NCBI GenBank assembly: GCA_045657665.1
Contig: JAZOTN010000015.1
Location: 1 to 64,000 of the forward strand
DNA length: 64,000 nucleotides
Source of the DNA: RUG12461 sp045657665
GTDB taxonomy: Bacteria; Bacillota; Clostridia; Lachnospirales; Lachnospiraceae
Direction: 5' to 3'
Numbering within the stretch: the first letter of the stretch is position 1; every line of letters starts with the position of its first letter. This document shows, in pieces, positions 52,892 through 61,158 of the stretch. Made by a program: the position numbers and the translations under genes. The notes under the pieces are model-generated. The model was not told the DNA's origin, searched no databases, and was given only the letters and a program-made list of their open reading frames with translations.

Positions 52892-53543
52892 CTTCTACCA
52901 CAATACCCTTCTGAATCGTTATGACACGTTTATCCATTGCCTTTACGATCTCCATGTTATGAGTCACAACGAGTACAGTTGTTCCGCGTTTATTGATCTC
53001 GGACAAAAGTCGCATGATCTCCCATGCGTTCTTGTTGTCCAGGTTTCCGGTAGGCTCATCCGCAAGCAGGATCTTCGGTTCGTTCACAAGGGCACGCGCT
53101 ATGGCAACTCTTTGCTGCTCTCCTCCGGAAAGCTGTCTGGGCTTACTCTTATACTTTGCGGCAAGACCCACCAGGGAAAGCATCCTCGGAACGTTCTTTT
53201 TGATCCTGCGGCCCGGTGTTCCGACAACACGCTGGGCAAATGCCACGTTCTCATATACATTTCTGTCTTTTAACAAGCGGAAATCCTGAAACACAACGCC
53301 GACATTCCTGCGGTATTTCGGGATCTTCCTTCTCCTGATCTTATTCAGTTGCTGACCGTTTACGGTGATCGTTCCGCTGGTCGGTTCCAGTTCCTTGAGA
53401 AGGAGCTTGATCAGAGTCGATTTTCCGGAACCACTGTCGCCCACCAGGAAGACGAATTCTCCCTCCTTAATGCTGAGACTCACGTCATTCAGTGCAGGAA
53501 CCCCTGCTGCATAGGATTTTGACACGTGACTGAGGTGTATCAC
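52881..53543 (-). CDS. ftsE: cell division ABC transporter ATP-binding protein FtsE
   Basis: 220 aa. Walker A GDSGSGKST at 35-43, signature LSGGEQQRVAIARAL, Walker B ILLADEPTGNLD and the switch His in VVTHNME. The FtsE-type start (MIHLSHVSKSYAAGVPALNDVS) fits. Translationally coupled to ftsX. Confidence 0.97.
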   Translation of the reverse strand: MIHLSHVSKSYAAGVPALNDVSLSIKEGEFVFLVGDSGSGKSTLIKLLLKELEPTSGTITVNGQQLNKIRRRKIPKYRRNVGVVFQDFRLLKDRNVYENVAFAQRVVGTPGRRIKKNVPRMLSLVGLAAKYKSKPRQLSGGEQQRVAIARALVNEPKILLADEPTGNLDNKNAWEIMRLLSEINKRGTTVLVVTHNMEIVKAMDKRVITIQKGIVVEDEN

Positions 53544-53554
53544 TTTTGAACCTC

Positions 53555-54646
53555 CTAATAATCCAATGTTTCCATATACTTCATATATTTGACGACCATC
53601 AGCGCGATCTTGAACGTGATCGCATCCTCGAAGACACGAAGATCCAGCCCCGTGCTCTTTTGGAGCTTATCGAGCCGGTAAACAAGCGTATTCCGGTGGA
53701 TATACAGCTGTCTCGAGGTCTCTGAAACGTTGAGGCTGTTTTCGAAAAACTTGTTGATCGTGATCAGCGTTTCCTCATCAAACTCGTCCGGCGATCTCCC
53801 GTCGAAGATTTCCTTTATGAACATCCGGCAGAGCGGAAGCGGAAGCTGGTAGATCAGCCTGCCGATCCCAAGCTGTGAATATGCGATGATATTCTGCTCT
53901 TCAAAAAAGATCTTTCCGACATCCAGCGCCATCTTGGCCTCTTTATAGGACGCGGACACTTCGCGGATCTCGTTCGCGACCGTTCCGTAGGCGATATACA
54001 CCTCTGCCGAGGGATCTGTGCTTCGGAACACTGATAGAATGGATTCTGCCGTTTTTCTCTGACTCTCGGCATCATCACCATCCGTCAGTTCCTTGACGAC
54101 GATCACATCTTTCTCATCCACCGCCGTCACGAAATCATGCGTTTTCCCGCCGAAAAGGCTCCTGACGCGGTCAAGATCGTTTGCATCCTTCTCATGGCTT
54201 GTCTCAATGATGTATACGATCCGTTTTACGTCGGTATCGATATGAAGCTTCTTCGCGCGGTTATAAATATCAACAAGAAGAAGGTTGTCCAGTAAAAGGT
54301 TCTTGATAAAGTTGTCCTTATCAAAGCGTTCTTTGTACGCAACGAGGAGATTTTCGATCTGGAAGCACACCACGCGTCCGATCATATACGCTTCTTCGCT
54401 TTCTCCTCCGGCAAGCAGGATATACTCCAGCTGATGATCATCAAATACCTTGAAAAACTGAAAGCCCTGCACAACCTGGCTGTCAGCCGCAGATCCGATA
54501 AAAGAAACCGCTGCCTCGGTATAATTCTCCGCCTCCTGAAATGTCGTTGCAAGAACCTTTCCCTCCGCATCCATGACGCAGAGCTCCGAATGAGTGATCC
54601 CCTTCAGACCGTCTATCGTGTTTTGAAGTATCTGGTTTGAAATCAT
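53555..54646 (-). CDS. PucR/CdaR-family transcriptional regulator
   Basis: 363 aa. The N-terminal 290 residues include a GGDEF-like PucR sensor region and the C-terminus carries the helix-turn-helix NVSETSRQLYIHRNTLVYRLDKLQKSTGLDLR of PucR/CdaR regulators. Ligand unknown. It lies 11 nt upstream of ftsE within the operon, so it may control or report on it. Confidence 0.88.
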   Translation of the reverse strand: MISNQILQNTIDGLKGITHSELCVMDAEGKVLATTFQEAENYTEAAVSFIGSAADSQVVQGFQFFKVFDDHQLEYILLAGGESEEAYMIGRVVCFQIENLLVAYKERFDKDNFIKNLLLDNLLLVDIYNRAKKLHIDTDVKRIVYIIETSHEKDANDLDRVRSLFGGKTHDFVTAVDEKDVIVVKELTDGDDAESQRKTAESILSVFRSTDPSAEVYIAYGTVANEIREVSASYKEAKMALDVGKIFFEEQNIIAYSQLGIGRLIYQLPLPLCRMFIKEIFDGRSPDEFDEETLITINKFFENSLNVSETSRQLYIHRNTLVYRLDKLQKSTGLDLRVFEDAITFKIALMVVKYMKYMETLDY

Positions 54647-54668
54647 ACCCCTTCCCCCCCGTACTCCT

Positions 54669-55298
54669 CTAGTCTACGACAAAACGCTTAAAAAAGGAAG
54701 AGGATTTGCCGATTTTTTTATGCAATTTTTCAAAATCGCCAACGGAATACCAGATACGTGCTCCGATCATATGCCTGTGTGAAAACAGAAAATGTTCCTG
54801 TTCCGGCGAGCTGATCACGGAAAGAACGATATCCGGCATCGATGCATTGATCTCATTGACAATGCCGTCTGCATCATCAATATGATCCGTAAGCGCCGCC
54901 TCCCCGAAAATGGTCATCTTCTCGTGTATCTGCCCAAGATAAGCCTTGTATGCGGACAGCCGCTCACCGGTATCGGAAAGAAGAAACACTGTGTTACCTC
55001 GACGGGAAAGCTGCGTCAGCAGCTCTTTATAAAAATCAAATCCCCGTACCTCACGGATCCTCTGCGCACTGTCAATGCCGCTTCCCCTTAAAAGCCTTCC
55101 TTCTCCGATCACAGCGATATCGTATGCTTCCGTCATTTTCTGTACGGTTTCATCATTCCGTGCACAGCCAAGAAGCCTGGAAGTGATCGTCCCGATGGTA
55201 TGAAGCATATCTTCCCCCAGAAACTGCTCCACCATACGAAGCTGCTCATGTACCGTATCGTAAGAAACCGAAATCCCCTGCAGCGTAATTCTCTTCAT
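54669..55298 (-). CDS. divergent WecG/TagA/CpsF-like protein
   Basis: 209 aa. The late region NTVFLLSDTGERLSAYKAYL, INASMPDIVLSVISSPEQEHFLF and GARIWYSVGDFEKLHKK tracks the WecG/TagA/CpsF glycosyltransferase pattern (sugar-nucleotide loop, PxQE box, Gly-Asp-Phe). The exact donor or acceptor cannot be told, and some catalytic positions look changed. Start at ATG 55298, with AGAAGGAG just before it; TTG 55313 is the alternative. First gene of the FtsEX operon. Confidence 0.65.
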   Translation of the reverse strand: MKRITLQGISVSYDTVHEQLRMVEQFLGEDMLHTIGTITSRLLGCARNDETVQKMTEAYDIAVIGEGRLLRGSGIDSAQRIREVRGFDFYKELLTQLSRRGNTVFLLSDTGERLSAYKAYLGQIHEKMTIFGEAALTDHIDDADGIVNEINASMPDIVLSVISSPEQEHFLFSHRHMIGARIWYSVGDFEKLHKKIGKSSSFFKRFVVD

Positions 55299-55354
55299 GA
55301 ACTCCTTCTCCAAAAGTGATCACATGGCGAATACGCATTCCGACCCACTTTCTC

Positions 55355-55383
55355 AGTATAGCAAACCGGCTGTTTTTTGTAAA
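55355..55383 (-). promoter_or_regulatory. promoter of the wecG-like/ftsEX operon
   Basis: Minus-strand TTTACA (55383-55378) and TATACT (55360-55355), each five of six consensus, 17 bp apart. Start expected near 55348, about 50 nt before ATG 55298. Confidence 0.75.
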
Positions 55384-55542
55384 TTTTCCGAATATTCCGG
55401 AGAATAAACCGGTATTATTTTCACTATTTTAATGTCAATACTTTTTTTCAAAAATCCGAAAACGTTATCAACTTTATAACAACTTCACAAAACATATGTT
55501 TGATTGTTGGGGGGATTTTCCTCCCGTTTTTTTCCAGTTTTC

Positions 55543-55551
55543 TGTGGATAA
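55543..55551 (+). promoter_or_regulatory. perfect DnaA box 1
   Basis: TGTGGATAA (reverse of TTATCCACA) at 55543-55551, followed by C. It lies in the AT-rich gap. Confidence 0.65.
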
Positions 55552-55603
55552 CGTGAATAACTCCGTTCATAACTCCATTTTTCGGGCTTTTTAATTTTAA
55601 AAT

Positions 55604-55612
55604 TGTGGATAA
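55604..55612 (+). promoter_or_regulatory. perfect DnaA box 2
   Basis: TGTGGATAA at 55604-55612, same orientation, 61 bp after box 1. A weaker TTATCAAC-like match lies at 55465-55472. Confidence 0.65.
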
Positions 55613-55724
55613 CTTCGTCAAGAGTTATTTTCGTCAAAAAAGATTTTTGTGCATTTTGTATTTCATCACTTTTACATTAAATTTTTTCCGGCGAAAAGCC
55701 CTGAAAATATAATCAAAAAGGAAA

Positions 55725-55752
55725 ATCCCCGGAACGAATTCCGGGGATCCAT
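55725..55752 (-). terminator. terminator of NlpC/P60 gene
   Basis: Perfect 10-bp stem ATCCCCGGAA / TTCCGGGGAT, loop CGAA, followed on the minus strand by a T-rich tail. Confidence 0.9.
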
Positions 55753-55764
55753 GATCGTTTATTT

Positions 55765-57213
55765 TTAGAAGATTCTTCGAACTGCCAGGATATCGCGGTA
55801 ATATGCGTTGGATACCTTGATACCGGTTGCAGGTGTACTTGCATGGACGATCTGTCCTCCTCCGATGGCAATTCCGACATGACCGCTGTAGCAAACGATA
55901 TCGCCGGGCTGCATCGCCGCAGGATCCACGCCGTATCCGACTCCCCTCAGTGCACTGGAGGAATGCGGAAGTCCGACACCGTAATTCGCATAAACACTCA
56001 TAACAAAGCCGGAGCAGTCCGTTCCGTTTGTAAGAGAGGATCCGCCGTATACATACGGATTTCCGACAAACTGGAGCGCGTAATTCGCAACCGATCCGCC
56101 ATTTCCGCCGCCCGTTGCCGCATAAGAAGCGCCACCACCGGAGCTGCCGCCCGAGGACGATGCCTGCGAAGAGGATTTCGAAGAGGAGCTGTTTGATGCC
56201 GCAGTCGCTGCAGCAGCTGCTTCCGCTGCTCTTCTCTCTTCTTCTTCCCTGGCAAGACGTGCTTCCTCATGCTCTTTCGTCTCACCGTAAGTATACTCCG
56301 TCGAAAGGTCTACAAATTCCATGGAGACATATCCGGCACCCTCTTCCACCGAGACGCCTACCCATCCCCAGTTATCCACGTACTGTTCATCAATAACGGT
56401 CAGCTGTTCCTGATCCGGCACCATCTCGACCACTTCGGATTCCTGGGTCGGAAGCGCCCTTACAAAAAGCGTCTCCGTATGAACCGTTGCGATCCTGTGG
56501 GCTGCTTTCTTGATCAGCTCCGGATCTCCGACCGAAATAAACTCTGCGGAAACATATCCTTTCAGATCTCCGGATACGATCTCAAGCCACGTACCGTCCT
56601 CGTTTTTCCCTACTACCTGAACCGCATTGTTCGTATAAAGCTTTCCGACCGCTTCGCTCTCCGCACTCGGCTCGCTCCTGACATTTACATAGTCCGTAAC
56701 TACCGCGATACCGATATTCGCGAATTCATCCGATTCAGAAGCATTCGCATCTGCATCAGCAGTTTCTTCTGCTGTTTCTTCCGTGCCTTCTGCCGCTTCC
56801 GTATTTTCCGTATCTGTAACTTCCGTGTCTTTTGCTTCTTCCTGGCTGCCTTCCTCTGCTGCCGCTGTCTTATCTGTTCCTGCCCCGACATCCGTCAGGT
56901 TCGCCGCCAGTGTCTGCATCACGCCGGACACCTTGGTCTCCGATTTTCCGGAGGATGCATTGCTTTCTGTGCTTTGCAGTGAAAACAGATCCGCTGTCAC
57001 TCCTGCAGTATGGGCACTCTCTGTTTCTGCCTCCGTGGACTCTGCCGTACCGGTCTTAAAAGAAAGACCTGTCTTTTCCACGGTTCCGGTCTCTGTCGTC
57101 AGCACGCTGATGATTCCCGCAGTCGGCGCTGCCTGTACCGGTGTCACTGATGCAGTAATCGTTGATAAACAAAACATGCCGCAAAGAAGTGCACATACAA
57201 TTTTGTTTTTCAT
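55765..57213 (-). CDS. secreted SH3-NlpC/P60 peptidoglycan hydrolase
   Basis: 482 aa. Signal peptide (about 1-28), a Thr/Glu-rich linker, two SH3 domains at about 175-235 (VTDYVNVRSEPSAESEAVG) and 240-305 (LFVRALPTQESEVV), a coiled/Ser-Gly-rich hinge, and a C-terminal NlpC/P60 domain with catalytic Cys in NGTDCSGFVMSVY and His in SGHVGIAIGGG. It cuts D-gamma-glutamyl-DAP type bonds. CAGGAGACGGAG before the ATG. Its leader has a consensus promoter, a WalR-like box and a palindrome. Confidence 0.95.
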   Translation of the reverse strand: MKNKIVCALLCGMFCLSTITASVTPVQAAPTAGIISVLTTETGTVEKTGLSFKTGTAESTEAETESAHTAGVTADLFSLQSTESNASSGKSETKVSGVMQTLAANLTDVGAGTDKTAAAEEGSQEEAKDTEVTDTENTEAAEGTEETAEETADADANASESDEFANIGIAVVTDYVNVRSEPSAESEAVGKLYTNNAVQVVGKNEDGTWLEIVSGDLKGYVSAEFISVGDPELIKKAAHRIATVHTETLFVRALPTQESEVVEMVPDQEQLTVIDEQYVDNWGWVGVSVEEGAGYVSMEFVDLSTEYTYGETKEHEEARLAREEEERRAAEAAAAATAASNSSSSKSSSQASSSGGSSGGGASYAATGGGNGGSVANYALQFVGNPYVYGGSSLTNGTDCSGFVMSVYANYGVGLPHSSSALRGVGYGVDPAAMQPGDIVCYSGHVGIAIGGGQIVHASTPATGIKVSNAYYRDILAVRRIF

Positions 57214-57248
57214 CTATTCTCCGTCTCCTGAATTTTGTATTAGTTGCC

Positions 57249-57281
57249 GGGGTCAAAAGTCACATGTCACGAAGTGACCCC
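57249..57281. repeat. competing hairpins in NlpC leader
   Basis: GGGGTCA (57249-57255) pairs with TGACCCC (57275-57281); inside it GTCAC GAA GTGAC (57266-57278) forms another stem that competes for the same bases. It lies in the 5' leader on the minus strand. Confidence 0.7.
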
Positions 57282-57306
57282 GACATCATATGTTTCTTTC
57301 ACATTT

Positions 57307-57323
57307 GTTACGAATTTGTTACA
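57307..57323 (-). promoter_or_regulatory. candidate WalR box
   Basis: Minus-strand TGTAAC-AAATT-CGTAAC fits TGTWAH-N5-TGTWAH with one mismatch. It lies about 7 to 23 nt after the predicted transcription start, where WalR usually represses. Confidence 0.45.
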
Positions 57324-57336
57324 TCTCACGAAACGA

Positions 57337-57365
57337 ATTATAACAAAGGTGGTTTCCCATGTCAA
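57337..57365 (-). promoter_or_regulatory. consensus promoter of NlpC/P60 gene
   Basis: Minus-strand TTGACA (57365-57360) and TATAAT (57342-57337), 17 bp apart: perfect hexamers and spacing. Leader about 117 nt. Confidence 0.9.
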
Positions 57366-57423
57366 CCGAAAAACGCGAAAAATCACGCTTTTTTCACGTT
57401 TTATACATATTCTTTAAAAAAGA

Positions 57424-57452
57424 TTGCACTTTTGAGTGATTTCTGGTATAAT
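57424..57452 (+). promoter_or_regulatory. promoter of yjfB-like gene
   Basis: TTGCAC (57424-57429) and TATAAT (57447-57452), 17 bp apart. Standard sigma-A type, no sigma-D motility box. Confidence 0.8.
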
Positions 57453-57484
57453 TGCCCCAATCAAATCTATCGGAAGGGACGGTG

Positions 57485-57697
57485 ATGTGTATGAGTATGG
57501 TAGATGTCATTGATCCGACCGCCTTTATCAGCGCATACAGCCAGATCAATTCCGGTCAGGGTGTTATGAGGGACGTCGGAACAGCGATGCTTGGCGAGAG
57601 CCTGGATCTTTTAAAAGAGCAGGGAGCAGCCATGACCAAGATGATGGAGCAATCCGTCACACCTTATCTCGGCGGTAATATCGATATTTCCGCTTAA
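57485..57697 (+). CDS. YjfB-family small protein
   Basis: 70 aa, YjfB family (putative motility protein). The end PYLGGNIDISA is the family hallmark (GxNIDISx). No membrane helix or known domain. I start at ATG 57485 because GGAAGGG lies seven bases before it; ATG 57491 and 57497 are alternatives. Function unproven, and no flagellar gene is nearby. Confidence 0.8.
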   Translation: MCMSMVDVIDPTAFISAYSQINSGQGVMRDVGTAMLGESLDLLKEQGAAMTKMMEQSVTPYLGGNIDISA

Positions 57698-57713
57698 CAA
57701 CATAAGGGAACAA

Positions 57714-57743
57714 AAAGACGCCGCGCGGATGCGCGGCGTCTTT
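57714..57743. terminator. bidirectional terminator yjfB / cvfB
   Basis: 13-bp stem AAAGACGCCGCGC / GCGCGGCGTCTTT, loop GGAT, with A and T runs flanking, between converging genes. Confidence 0.9.
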
Positions 57744-57756
57744 CAGTTTTCATCCA

Positions 57757-58428
57757 TTACTCCGCAGCGGTTCTTACAACGCCGTCTTTTAACGTGATTT
57801 TTCTTTCTTTATAAAGATGCCCTACGGCTCGTTTAAACGCGGCCTTCGACATCCCCGTCTCCCGCATGATCACTTCCGGCTCCGCTTTTTCCGTGAAAGG
57901 CAGCACACCTCCGTATTCCCGAAGAAGCGTCAGGATCTTTTCCGCATCCGGCGAAAGCTCTTCATATGCCTTTCCCCGCAGCGAAACATCCAGCTTTCCG
58001 TCCTCTTTGATACCGGTCACACGAACGCTCACGATATCCCCCACGGAAAACGCTCTCACATCCTCGTGTCGCGGGATCATCGCTGAATAGCAGTCGTCCA
58101 CCGCCACAAATGTTCCGAAGTCGTGACCGAATTCGTAGATCCGGCCCTTTACTTCATCACCGATCCGGTAAGGGCCTCCTGTCTTAAGAAGCGGATAAAG
58201 CTTTTTCTGACTGGCCGCATACCGTCCGCTTTTATCCGTATAGAGGCGCACCAGGATCTGATCTCCCGCGCGCAGCTCTTTTGTCATTTCTTTATAAGGA
58301 AGAAACAGGTCTTTCGGAAGCCCCCAATCAAGAAACGCTCCGATCCGGTTCACTTCCTTAACCGTAAGTAGCACAACTTCGCCCGCTTTCAGTCTCTCCT
58401 CCGCGGTCCTGATCCTGCCATCCTCCAT
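57757..58428 (-). CDS. CvfB-like S1 RNA-binding protein
   Basis: 223 aa. S1-like domains near 15-75 (VLLTVKEVNRIGAFLDWGLPKDLFLP) and about 90-150, then a C-terminal winged helix (ILTLLREYGGVLPFTEKAEPEVI). CvfB/YitL proteins bind RNA and affect virulence-type regulation. Shorter than the usual 290 aa (one S1 unit fewer). Start at ATG 58428 one base after the PBP1A stop; a longer reading from 58629 overlaps PBP1A and is rejected. Confidence 0.88.
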   Translation of the reverse strand: MEDGRIRTAEERLKAGEVVLLTVKEVNRIGAFLDWGLPKDLFLPYKEMTKELRAGDQILVRLYTDKSGRYAASQKKLYPLLKTGGPYRIGDEVKGRIYEFGHDFGTFVAVDDCYSAMIPRHEDVRAFSVGDIVSVRVTGIKEDGKLDVSLRGKAYEELSPDAEKILTLLREYGGVLPFTEKAEPEVIMRETGMSKAAFKRAVGHLYKERKITLKDGVVRTAAE

Positions 58429-58429
58429 A

Positions 58430-61150
58430 TCATCCCCCACCTGCAGCAGCCTGCTGTGCAAGGATCGCTTCATATGCCGCCTGCTGTGCAGCCAGCTCCG
58501 CTGCGATCGTCGCATTGATCGCTTCCTGTTCCGGAGTAAGTGAAGGCGCTGCCTGTTCCTGATTCGCATTCCCTGCCCCATACAGGCCTGCCGTATTGCT
58601 TTCCGCGGCCATGGCGGCATAGGAGGCAAGATTTGTGATCACGACACCGGGATGGATCATACAACCCGATGTAAGTGATCCGGCGGAAAGTCTGTACGGG
58701 TCATCCTGTGTCCCGCTTGATCCGCCGATCTGATAGACACTGGACATCTGAAACTCCGGCGGACAGGATGTCGTCGCCAGCTGATTGCTGGCCGCACAGA
58801 TTGTTGCCACCACATGATGATCGCAGGATTCCTCCGGCACGGTTCCGACCGCGAAATACTCCGTATTTGCCATGGAACCACGCGGATCGTTTGTACAGAC
58901 ACCATTCAGTACGAGTTTTCCCGATTTTTTACAGGTCGTTGCCTGGGTAATGCCCTCCGGCATTTCAAAATCCGCATAGGGCAGGTCTTCATGAAGACGG
59001 GACATGACCGCCTTCCAGATCAGCTTCGGATATGTCGTATAGGTAAGGGTGGAATTGTCATCGTAACCGCCCCAGACGACACAGGTGTAATACGGTGTAT
59101 AGCCGGCAAACAGAGCATCACGGTTATCACTCGTCGTACCGGATTTTCCGGCCTGCGCCATGGAATCCCCGAAGTAAGCCGGGGTACCGGTACCGCTTGT
59201 CATAACGTCCTTCATGGCGTCTGTAAGCAGCCAGCTTGTCGTTTCCTTCAGAACCTCCCTGGTCTGAGGTGTATTATCGATCAGGACATTTCCCTGATGA
59301 TCCAGGATCTGCGTATAATAACGCGGTTTGATATACAACCCGCCGTTGGCGATCGTCGCATACGCCGCTGTCAGCTCCACATTCTTCACACCGTTTGTGA
59401 TGCCGCCGAGCGCCAGAGCCTGGGAATCATCCTGCGGAACAAGTGTTGTAAAGCCAAAGTCAAGAAGCTTATCATATCCGGTCGTCGTCCCGATATCCGT
59501 AAGCGTCTTTACGGCAACGATGTTGATCGACTGCTGGATCGCGTAACGGATCGTCGTGTAGCCACGGTAGGTGTGATCATAGTTATTGACTGCCGAGTGC
59601 GCCAGATTGTCATAATTATATGGTGCATCATCCTGCACAGATGCCAGTGTAAAATCACCGTTATCGACTGCTGCCGCATATGCTGCCAGGATCTTGAACG
59701 TGGAACCCGGCTGCCGCGTCGTCCCGGTCGCGCGGTTTAAGGTCTTGCTGGCGGATTTATCACCTCTTCCCCCGACAAGCGCTTTGACTTCACCCGTACT
59801 CTGATTGATGATCGTCATGGAAACCTGGGGCTGCAACGTGAACGTAACGGATTCTCCGACCACCTCATCGCCGGGCTGCACCACAGAAGTACGGTAAGCG
59901 TCAATAGCAGCCTGCGCGCTCTCCTCATCGTCAAAATTCAAAGATCCGTCGCCATAGCCGTTTTTCGCGACAAAGCTCCGCATCGTCTGCTCACTGTAAT
60001 TGTCGTAGCTGCCATCGCTGTGAAGCACGGTCAGTCTGTAGGAAAAGGACACCTTATGAGGCGAACTTCCGTAATTATCGATGTTGTTGGCTTCCTCGTC
60101 ACAGATATTCTGCACCTTCGGATCCTGCGTCGAATAGATCGTAAGACCTCCCTGATAGAGGGCCTTGTATGCCTCCGCCTCCGTATATCCCTTGATCTCC
60201 TGAAGATCCGAGATGACCTGATCTGTCAGCGCGTCCACAAAATACGATGTGATATCCGAACTGGAATTTTCCACGTTGACGATCTGGATACGCTCATAAA
60301 CGTTATCCGCCATCGCCTCGTCATATTCCGTCTGCTTGATATACCCCTGCTCCAGCATCTTCTGAAGCACCGTTGATTCACGCTCTGCGTTTTTGTCAGG
60401 ATGGCTGACCGGATTGTATTTGGAAGGGTTCTGGGTGATCGCCGCGATCACCGCACATTCGGAAAGGGTCAGGTCGGAAACATCTTTATTAAAATAGCGC
60501 TCCGATGCCGCCTGCACTCCGAGAGTGTTCTGTCCGAGGTTGATCGTATTCAGATAGTTTTCGAGGATCCAGTCTTTGTCCTGCTTTTTTTCCAGCTGCA
60601 TGGCAAGATACTGCTCCTGGATCTTTCTTTCCAGTTTTTCGGCAAAAGAACTCTCCTTTGTCCAGTCCGTAAACACGTTATTCTTGAGGAGCTGCTGCGT
60701 AAGCGTGGAAGCGCCCTGTGAAAAGTCACGGGTCTTGATGCCCTGGACAGCCGCTCTCGCGATACCCTGGAGGTCAATGCCGTTGTGATCGTAGAACCGC
60801 TCATCTTCGATGGCTACAAAAGCATGCTGCAGATTCTCCGGGATCTCATCCAATGTCACATAAACACGGTTGGCACCGGAGGCCACCAGGGTCGCCGTGA
60901 CATTCCCTTCCGTGTCCAGAACCGTCGAGAGATAACCCGTCGGAGTGGCATCGATATCATCAATATCCGGCGCCGCATCAAGAATTCCCCGGATCATACC
61001 ATATGCCATGCCCCCGCCGACAATGATCAGCGCCGCAAGAGCCACCATGCAGATCTTTCCGAAGAACACGCCCATCTTGCGGTTCCACAAGATGCCTTTT
61101 CCGATCAGCTTTTTCTTCTGTTTTGCTGTTCCCTGTTTCCCGAAATTCAT
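58430..61150 (-). CDS. class A penicillin-binding protein (PBP1A)
   Basis: 906 aa. Cytosolic basic start, transmembrane helix at about 32-52, GT51 transglycosylase (EDERFYDHNGIDLQGIARA with catalytic Glu, and GASTLTQQLLKNN) and a transpeptidase domain with SxxK in QPGSTFKILAAYA and KSGTT. Polymerises and crosslinks peptidoglycan. A long C-terminal Thr/Ser and Gln/Ala-rich tail after residue 780 has no known domain. In an operon with the TPR gene upstream (gap 8 nt). Confidence 0.95.
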   Translation of the reverse strand: MNFGKQGTAKQKKKLIGKGILWNRKMGVFFGKICMVALAALIIVGGGMAYGMIRGILDAAPDIDDIDATPTGYLSTVLDTEGNVTATLVASGANRVYVTLDEIPENLQHAFVAIEDERFYDHNGIDLQGIARAAVQGIKTRDFSQGASTLTQQLLKNNVFTDWTKESSFAEKLERKIQEQYLAMQLEKKQDKDWILENYLNTINLGQNTLGVQAASERYFNKDVSDLTLSECAVIAAITQNPSKYNPVSHPDKNAERESTVLQKMLEQGYIKQTEYDEAMADNVYERIQIVNVENSSSDITSYFVDALTDQVISDLQEIKGYTEAEAYKALYQGGLTIYSTQDPKVQNICDEEANNIDNYGSSPHKVSFSYRLTVLHSDGSYDNYSEQTMRSFVAKNGYGDGSLNFDDEESAQAAIDAYRTSVVQPGDEVVGESVTFTLQPQVSMTIINQSTGEVKALVGGRGDKSASKTLNRATGTTRQPGSTFKILAAYAAAVDNGDFTLASVQDDAPYNYDNLAHSAVNNYDHTYRGYTTIRYAIQQSINIVAVKTLTDIGTTTGYDKLLDFGFTTLVPQDDSQALALGGITNGVKNVELTAAYATIANGGLYIKPRYYTQILDHQGNVLIDNTPQTREVLKETTSWLLTDAMKDVMTSGTGTPAYFGDSMAQAGKSGTTSDNRDALFAGYTPYYTCVVWGGYDDNSTLTYTTYPKLIWKAVMSRLHEDLPYADFEMPEGITQATTCKKSGKLVLNGVCTNDPRGSMANTEYFAVGTVPEESCDHHVVATICAASNQLATTSCPPEFQMSSVYQIGGSSGTQDDPYRLSAGSLTSGCMIHPGVVITNLASYAAMAAESNTAGLYGAGNANQEQAAPSLTPEQEAINATIAAELAAQQAAYEAILAQQAAAGGG

Positions 61151-61158
61151 ACTGTCTC

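Larger units (their letters stand above)
55384..55724. other. 341-nt AT-rich intergenic region with DnaA boxes
   Basis: No gene was found. It is strongly AT-rich and includes a GGGGGG..CCTCCC hairpin followed by TTTTTTT (55509-55532), two perfect DnaA boxes and several near matches. It separates two minus-strand operons. Confidence 0.6.

Noticed and set aside
55384..55724. Chromosome origin (oriC)
   Set aside because: No dnaA, dnaN or rpmH gene is near, and only two perfect boxes are present.
57214..57336. ydaO (c-di-AMP) riboswitch upstream of the NlpC gene
   Set aside because: The leader is too short and lacks the conserved blocks of that class, although such genes are often ydaO-controlled.
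58429..58629. Longer N-terminus for the CvfB-like gene
   Set aside because: It lies inside the PBP1A coding region in another frame and is full of Arg and His; ATG 58428 has a good binding site.
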